Source of the DNA: Mangifera indica
Taxonomy: Eukaryota > Streptophyta > Magnoliopsida > Sapindales > Anacardiaceae
Direction of reading: 5' to 3'
Assembly (NCBI RefSeq): GCF_011075055.1
Contig: NC_058147.1
Span: 4,960,001 to 5,024,000, forward strand
Length of the DNA: 64,000 bases
Of this stretch, positions 57,161-64,000 are shown one piece after another (position 1 is the stretch's first letter; the number at the start of each line of letters is the position of its first letter). The position numbers and the translations under genes were made by a program. The notes beneath the pieces are model-generated. The model made no database searches. It was given only the letters and a program-made list of their open reading frames with translations, and was not told where the DNA came from.

Positions 57161-59231
57161 TTTATTTTTGATTCAGCTGCAAGGTTTTGTGTTGAAATTG
57201 CAACTCGTCAGCATGGTTGCTGTGTGTTGCAAAGATGCATTTCTCATTTAATTGGTGAACTTCGTGATAAGTTGATAACTGAAATTTCCAATCATGGGCT
57301 TCACCTTGCTCAAGATCCCTTCAGGTATGACCTAAAATGTGTTAATTCCTTTTTTTAATTTTCTGACAGTCAAACTCACAATAGGATATATATATATATA
57401 TATATATAAAAGTAATATTATGTTTGTATATTTTAAGTGCATAAATAGATACAATTTATGTGTATTGTCACATAATTAGGTATTTTTTATTTTTTATTTA
57501 AAATTATTCAATCACATGATAATATATATAAAGTGTATGTGTATTTATATATTTAAAATGAATACATATAATTTGATTATATATATTATAATATTTTTAA
57601 GATACAGATCCATCTATTTCATTGACAAAGCCCTTGGGTTAAGGATGCATTATGCTGGCTGGGTATTCGTCATTTGTTATTGTGGCAATTGAAAATATTG
57701 TTCCGTTTTACTTAAGTTTTGAGCAATTACATATTTATTTCCATGAAATATCTCATTATTAATGTCTTTTTTTCTGGCCTGTTGCGCTGGTTATTAGGTA
57801 GGGTAAGCTACTCAATCTGCATCTTATATTGATATGCTACCTGATTATCTATATGTTGAAAAGAAACTGAGTTGCTCACTTTCTTTTTATATATACATAC
57901 TGTGAGTCTTTTCCAAGGGTAGCTTTCATATATTCTTCTTTGAGAGGAAAGCGTAAGAACTTGCATCACAGCTGAGTATTATGTCCTGTTTGTGTTTATC
58001 TCATCTCCCAATATCAAGGGTTTTTAACCAACCATTCTTGTCAGCATGTTCATGATGGAATTTAGATATCATATGTGCATCAAATTTGAAAATCCAGAAG
58101 TAGATTTCAACACAACTTCATGAACCTTGATTAAAAGGAATCCAAATTTTAGAATGGTACCCATCCTTTCCATCTTCATTTTCCCTTCTCATATCTGGCC
58201 CTCTCCTCTGTTGACATGGCCATTGCCTATAAGTTTTGTTACACACCCTAAATTATCTCGATAAATTATTCTTATCTGCCAACTTAGATGTCAAAACTCA
58301 CGTTTGTCAACCTTAAATCACTAGGTTTCTCCATCCATCAAGCTAATGTTTACACAGAGTGTTGCTTCCTTGGTCGCTCCGCATTTGGGTACAAGAGGAC
58401 TGGTCACTTAATGCCTTTCTATAAAGCATTTGTTTTGTTTCAATGTGTTTTTACACCATAATATCAATTTAAATATATAATGTTGTGAAGTAAGACAACG
58501 TGTATAAATAATGAGTATTATTTTGTATATTACTAATAATGTGTCACGATATGATTATGTCTCACTTTTTTTTAAATTTAAAATCACTTAATCACCCGGT
58601 GTTATGTCTTCGTTAACATACAAATTAGTATTCGTTGTTAGTGCATGTACTTATCCCAAAATAAATGTTTTTTTTTATCATTCTTAACCTTGGACAGTAA
58701 TTTAATCCAAAAAGTGGTTGCTTTTAAAGTTATTTTGGTTCTGCACCATGGTTTTATCTGATTCTCTGACTCAGAAAACTTTTATCATTCTGTGGCAGAA
58801 ATTATGTTGTTCAATATATTATAGAGCTGAAGATCCCTTCTATCACTGCCAACTTGCTCAGTTCAAAGGCCGCTATGTTCACCTATCAAAGCAAAAATTT
58901 AGCTGTCATGTTGTGGAAAAATGCCTCAAGCATTTTGGAGAGAGTCGATCACAAATTGTCCATGAATTGCTGTCTGTGCCTCATTTTGAACAGTTGCTGC
59001 TAGATCCATTTGCCAATTATATCATTCTGACAGTTACCAAGGTTTGGAGCACAACATCCTTTTAGCAACTTCTCTGATGTCTTCCAAACTTTTGATAGAA
59101 CCTTACTCCTTAATTTCTATCTTCAGGGTTCCCTTCATGCTGCACTGCTTGAAGCTGCTCGACCCCACTCTTTCTTACGAACTAGTCCATATTTTTAGCG
59201 GGTTTTCTCTGGAAATCTGTCAAAGAAGTGA
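57161..59231 (+). pseudogene. Pumilio (PUF) fragment, copy D
   Basis: Exons 57161-57324 (FIFDSAARFCVEIATRQ, GCCVLQRC, LAQDPF), 58799-59041 (NYVVQYIIEL ... HVVEKCLKHF ... ANYIILTVTK) and 59127-59231 (SLHAALLEAA to LSKK, natural stop 59229-59231), all with GT/AG borders. Defects: the first exon ends AG, giving Arg instead of Gly at the junction; the second lacks four bases before QFKGRYVHLS, as in copy A; the third has TAG at 59196-59198, as in copy B. The 1.47-kb intron matches 107-1651 in reverse. Upstream PUF repeats are absent. Confidence 0.78.
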
Positions 59232-59617
59232 TGTAAATTCGGGGTGGTGGCAAGTGTTGTTGCTCTCCCAAACTTACTAACCTGTTCACTATTCAGAAGT
59301 TTTACTATTTCTTGGGGCACTGGATGTTGAACAGCCTTCAAAATTTGAAGTGGGTCCTCAAGAGAACCTTTGAAACTTAGTACCTACGGAAGATCTCTCC
59401 ATGATTTTGAAGAACGTAAACTGGAAGTTTTTGCTGCTGGTTGTTTATTTTGCTTATGCAACTTGTATGTACTGTTCTGTTGTCTTCTTGGTGTTGTTGT
59501 TGTCCTGTTGATCTGAACTGTTAATGTATAATGTTTCACCCTTTTTACTTTTAATCTGGGTAAATGCCATGCGGTTGTTTATTTCCTCTTCAATTCTGAG
59601 ATGATTTTCTTAAGAGA

Positions 59618-59960
59618 TGACAAAGGACTCGTTCAAAGAATATAAAAATGATATAGAAAGATTCTACTCTAACTGAGACCAATGTCCTAAAATTATTACT
59701 GCTCTCCACCACTTATTGCTGTTCCATTCTTGTCAAGGTCTTTGTTTGCGTATAGCGGAGGTATTTCTCCTGGAAAATACTCTAAGCAAGTGGCTATGCT
59801 CTGCTGCGACTTTTCCACACCAGTTACGGGCCCAACATGTGATTGAACATTGGAAGAATGAGGTGGAAGTTAATACAACCAGACAGTGAATGTAATATTT
59901 TCTTCGGTCCATCTCTCTGGTTGGGTTTGATAGAGATGGACATCGATTTTGAAGATGACA
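59618..59960 (+). pseudogene. Small unknown ORF downstream of Pumilio, copy D
   Basis: Homologous to 20544-20912: starts ATGACAAAGGACTC (MTKDSF) and ends near MDIDFEDDK, but a TGA replaces the Trp codon of YSNWD early on. No recognised domain. Confidence 0.35.
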
Positions 59961-59965
59961 AATGA

Positions 59966-60805
59966 GTTTATCATTTACTCCTGCTTCTGCGTTGACTGTC
60001 ATTATCCGACGAATTTTCATGAAACAGTTTTCTTTACGTTGTTTCAATTTTACTTTATTTGTTACCATTTTGATTATAAAAACTCCAGCGGGCTTGTTAA
60101 ATATAATTTCAAAATAAATAAAACTACACATAATTTTATATACAAACAATAATGTATTATAATGTGATTAAATATTATTTTTTTATTTTTAATTATCCAA
60201 TCATATGATGACAGATCGTTATTTATGTTTAAAGTTGTGTATATAACATTATTCTTTGACAATTCATCTTGGGGATGTGATTGAAACTATATTTTGTCAA
60301 ATTTGTTAAACATATTTTTATTTGACTTGATTATAATCAAATTTGATTTTTTATTGAGTTTGATTTTGATGTGTTATTTATTTTTTTTATTTCATAGTAT
60401 TATAATTCTGGTTTAATTATTTATTATTTTCTCATTTTATAGAATTAAAATTTTAATTTAGTTATTTTTTTTTTATTTCATGAAATTAGGATTTTAATTT
60501 AGAGTATATTATAATATTATATATTATATAATGTTTTGTAAATAATATTAATTCGGTTTATAATCAATTCATAATTCTACATAATCGTGGTTTCTACAAA
60601 CTTTATGATTTGAATTCAATGCCATAAATAAATAATATAACTCCATGTTTATTTGTAAGCATTTATTACTTGAAGAAATATATTAAAACCTTACAAACCA
60701 GGCAACACTTACTGTGTGGAAGCGGTTGCTTTTACCCCACATTTCCTCAACTTGATCCTAACCTTTTACAATACAATTTATTTATCCGGATTTGATAGTG
60801 TAAAG
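59966..60805. other. AT-rich spacer, inverted copy
   Basis: Inverted counterpart of 19601-20543, with a single copy of the 82-bp unit. Non-coding. Confidence 0.6.
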
Positions 60806-60809
60806 GGCT

Positions 60810-62363
60810 CTAGAACTGATCTAACGACTGGGAAATCATGTGCATGGATGGCCTAGATCGTGGATTGACATGTAAGCAAGCAGTTGCTAGCTTTACAATG
60901 GTCATCACTTGTTGCTCAACTTCAGGAGGAGGAAGTGGAAGTCGTTGGTCCAGAATATCTTTCACCAGCATGCTCTCACTTGTTAAATGAGACAATAGAG
61001 AGGCGATTATATCACCCAGATGCTTTCCTTTAATCACTTCCACTGCTAACACTCCAAAACTATACACATCACATTTTTCTGTAACTTTCATTGTATAAGC
61101 GAGCTCTGAAAAAATACAGTCTGAGTCGTCATTATACAAACATTATGTCATATATTAAAATTATGCAGGCAATTCAGGATGAGCTATAGTACCTGGTGCA
61201 ATGTATCCATATGTGCCAGCAAGTTCGGTCCAATTGGATGAGTCTCTCTTCAACAGCTTAGCAGTGCCAAAATCTGAAGCATGAGCCACATATTCCTCGT
61301 CAAGCAAAATGTTGTTGCTTGATATGTCTCGATGAACAATGGGAATAGAGCAATTATGATGCATGTAAGACAGCGCATGAGCCACATCCCTGACGATATT
61401 CACCCTCTTGAACCAATTCAATTCTTTAGCGGTTTCTTCTTTGCTCAAGATTGTGGCCAAACTACCCCTTTCAAGATACTCATAAACTAAAAGAGAATGT
61501 TGCTTGTTTGAACAAAAGCCGTACAACTTCACAATGTTTCAGTGTCGTATCTCCGTTAAAGTCTTGACCTCATTCAAAAACTCCTTTTGATGTGTTATTT
61601 CAACATTCGGTAACGGGTGGAGTTTTTTAACAGCTACTATGCTACCTGATGACAGCATGGCCTTATAAACGCTACTGTATCCTCCTTTCCCAATACAGTA
61701 CCTAGCATCAAAAGCTTTGGTTGAATACATGATTTCATTCTACAAAATTCTTCCATCAACAGTTGACACTGAGAAAAGCTTTCCATCCTCCTCACTGCTT
61801 TGTTCAGTTGGTTTGTTTTTCCGCAAAATTAAGTAAACCCCAAGTGCAAGCAAAAGAACCCCCAAAAGAGGGAATATAATTGGAAACACCAATTTTTTGA
61901 CCTTTCCATTTCTATGTTTGTAAGTGACAGTAGATATGCATGGTAGGAATCCCTGAACATTACCGCACAATCGCTTGTTCCTTTGTAACATAGTAGCATC
62001 TTGAAATGCTTTGCTCTCAGGAATAGGGCCCTTCAACTGATTGTAGGATACGTCAACATACAATAGACCCCTCATTTCCTCAAAACTTTTCGGAATGGAA
62101 CCAGTAAGAGAATTGTGGGAGAGATTTAGCTGCTCTAGGCTCTCCAAATGGCTCATTTGTGATGGTATCTCTCCTCCAAGAGAATTATGACTCAAATCTA
62201 ACTGAGACAAGTGAAATAACTTCTCAAACTGAATTGGAATTTCTTTGCTCAATTTGTTGTTGCTCAAATTCAGGTAGTGCAACTTAACCAAGTTTCCTAG
62301 ATCTTTCGGTATTGCCTCGCTTAATTTGTTTGAGGACAGGTCCAAAGACTCAAGATTACCTAG
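60810..62363 (-). pseudogene. LRR receptor kinase copy 4: last LRRs, membrane segment and whole kinase domain
   Basis: Exon 61193-62363 and exon 60810-61105 are separated by an 87-bp intron after GYIAP. In order: LRRs, cap LCGNVQGFLPC, membrane helix LVFPIIFPLLGVLLLALGVY, glycine loop GKGGYSSVYKAML, VAVKK lysine, HRDISSNNILLD catalytic loop, [29 protein letters not shown], and the end [18 protein letters not shown]. All key kinase residues are present. Breaks: Tyr codon to TAG at ~61740 (after DGRIL) and CGA to TGA at ~61537 (in IRHRNIVK). The N-terminal LRRs and signal peptide are lost at the copia junction (62363). HRD with a Gly-less DIS suggests a non-RD-like/RD family check would be needed; Arg precedes Asp, so it is RD. 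Confidence 0.9.
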
Positions 62364-64000
62364 GACGAATGATGCAAAGTTGCAACACTTGAAAAACAAG
62401 CTCTTGTCGATCTCTCACTAAGACATGACAGTAAGCGAACATTTCTCTAAAGTTAAAACTCTTTGTGATGAACTTTCCAAATAAGACCCTTAGAATGAGA
62501 TCACTGAGACAAGAAAGATAAGAATTATTGTTCCTGGGTTGAGGCTGAAATATAATGCAATAGTTACAACCACCCGTGGATGGGCAAAGGAGCCAATGTT
62601 ATAGGAGTTAGATAATATACTGACCAATCAAGAAACTTTAGATAAACAATTGTCTTAGGTCTTAGTGAAAGATAAAAAGAGTGCTCTCTTCAGTAATAAA
62701 ATAGGGTACAAAAATAAAAGAATAAAAGGTCAAAGAGATCGACAAAAACAACTAGATGGAAGAAGCTCTCAACTCAAAAAATTGAACGAAGATAAAAACA
62801 GTCAAAGGTGCAACGATGTATGCTATGATTGTGACAAGAAAGGTTATTTTGCCAGAGATTGCCGATACAGAAGAATAGAAGGAAATGTAACAACGTCGAC
62901 CTTGAAGGAGAATCATAGTGAAGAAGAATAAGATTTTTAAGCATCCTATGCAGCTGAAAATCTAGAAAAGCTTGCAATCTCCTATATCATTGAGTCGGAT
63001 GATGATGCAATGGCCCTTATCTCTGTGAGAGATGAAATCAATTATAATGATGATTGGATAGTAGACTCAAGCTGTTCGAATCATATGACTGGGGATAAAG
63101 ACAAGTTTTCAAGCATGTATGAATATAAAGGAAGGAGAATGATTGTCACTGCGAACAACTTAAGATTGCTTGTTACCCATTTAGACCAAATAGTGATAAC
63201 ATCTCGGTTTGGTTCATAGCAAGTCTAAGTTATAGATGTCTTCCATGTGAAAGGAATAAAGAAGAACTTATTGTCAGTATCACAACTCACAACTCCAGAC
63301 AACTATGTCGTGTTTGACCTGAGTGATGTTAAGTTGTATCATAGTTTAAAGCCTATAGGTAAACCAATCATGGAGGGACATTAGTTAGAGTTTATGTAAT
63401 GTCAGCGCAAACAACATATGTAGACAAGACAAGGAAAAGTAAGACACCAAATTTATGGCATGCAAGGCTTAAACACATGAGTTACCACAAATTAAAAGTG
63501 ATGATGAAGAAAGGCATGCTCAAGGGTCTCCCACAGTTAGACGTAAAAGAAGACTTAGTGTGTGTTGGGTGCTAATACAAGAAGGTTGATTGGCTCTCAC
63601 ATGAGGAGTCAACATACAAGAGTAAGACACCTCTTGAAATGATCCACTTAGATGTGTTTGGACCAGTAAAGTAAGCATTTATCAGTGGATTCATATACAT
63701 GATAAGCTTCATAGATGACTTCTCCAGGTATGTCTAGGTTTACTTTATGAAAGAAAAAGTAAAGACCCTTTCCAAGTTCAAGGAATTTAAAGAGAAGGTT
63801 GGAAAAAAATAGGGAAAAAGGTACAATGTTTACGTACAGACAACAAGGGTGAATATACATCACATGAGTTTACAAAATACTTACAAGAGAGAAGGATACG
63901 TAGACAATTCTCCTGTCCAAGCACGCTGCAGCAAAATGGAGTTGCTGAAAGAAAGAATTGGCGCTTGGCCAAGATTTGAAGGAGCATGTTGCATGCAAAG
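62364..64000 (+). mobile_element. Ty1/copia internal fragment, copy 3 (runs off window)
   Basis: Begins inside gag at the equivalent of 47234 (GACGAATGATGC) directly after LRR-RLK sequence, then the knuckle CYDCDKKGYFARDC, protease WIVDSSCSNHMT, GAG-pre-integrase and integrase (LRTDNKGEY region with a one-base loss near 63810, and [10 protein letters not shown]). It continues to the window end before RT would start. No LTR in the window. Protein-level identity to copy 2 across the knuckle frame shows these two are sisters. Confidence 0.87.

Noticed and set aside
60810..62363. A functional receptor kinase at the right end
   Set aside because: Kinase motifs are complete, but two in-frame stops and loss of the N-terminal ectodomain and signal peptide rule out a working receptor.
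1..64000. tRNA, rRNA, organellar or bacterial insertions
   Set aside because: No cloverleaf-forming tRNA-like sequence, rRNA stretch or organelle gene was recognised; TGGTATCAGAGC motifs are retroelement primer sites.

Overview
This is plant nuclear DNA, AT-rich, almost certainly from a eudicot. It holds MIK2/MDIS1-interacting-receptor-like LRR receptor kinase copies with the intron this family has in the kinase domain, fragments of a Pumilio (APUM12-like) gene, fragments of an RS-domain protein gene, a Ty3/gypsy chromovirus, Ty1/copia pieces, Mutator-like elements (MULEs) with 9-bp target duplications, and MITE-like repeats. I cannot name the species. I see no clearly intact protein gene: every LRR-kinase copy carries nonsense codons, frameshifts or truncation.

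Layout. 1-9000: 3' part of a Pumilio gene (minus), a conserved non-coding block, a nest of MULE-like elements (5000-7380) and the upstream region of LRR-RLK copy 1. 10367-19600: LRR-RLK copy 1 (plus), split in its kinase domain by a complete 6.1-kb chromovirus (13080-19179, TSD GACTC). 19601-21733: spacer, a small unknown ORF and Pumilio copy B (minus). 22081-25736: LRR-RLK copies 2 (plus) and 3 (minus), fused tail to tail. 25737-37931: inverted copy of the first ~10 kb, including RS-gene exons (27752-28380), interrupted by a 4.65-kb MULE (32999-37647). 37932-46263: another forward copy of the spacer/Pumilio/block/MULE/RS series, with a 250-bp LRR-RLK promoter and first-exon piece lodged in the Pumilio intron. 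46264-51501: two inverted copia fragments flanking an LRR-RLK piece (49153-49703). 51502-62363: inverted copy of the same series, ending in the best preserved LRR-RLK kinase region (minus). 62364-64000: a third copia fragment running off the window.

The order kinase end -> spacer -> Pumilio (antisense) -> conserved block -> MULE nest -> RS gene -> LRR-RLK promoter recurs in both orientations. I infer an ancestral tandem unit that was later inverted, truncated and joined at short microhomologies. The results are a tail-to-tail LRR-RLK hairpin (22-25.7 kb) and a large palindrome centred near 49.43 kb. Nonsense codons in the chromovirus and in LRR-RLK copy 3 are nearly all explained by C:G to T:A transitions, which fits decay of methylated DNA.

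I found no clearly new enzymatic or defence system. The most interesting features are the rearrangement architecture (possible hairpin/small-RNA loci in a receptor-kinase cluster), a MULE with inverted 119-bp arrays that appears to carry a DUF1985/Ulp1-type cargo remnant, and a conserved inverted W-box pair upstream of the receptor genes. The palindromes could in part be assembly artefacts and need long-read confirmation. All homology and family statements come from reading the sequence and from knowledge of the families; no database search was run.
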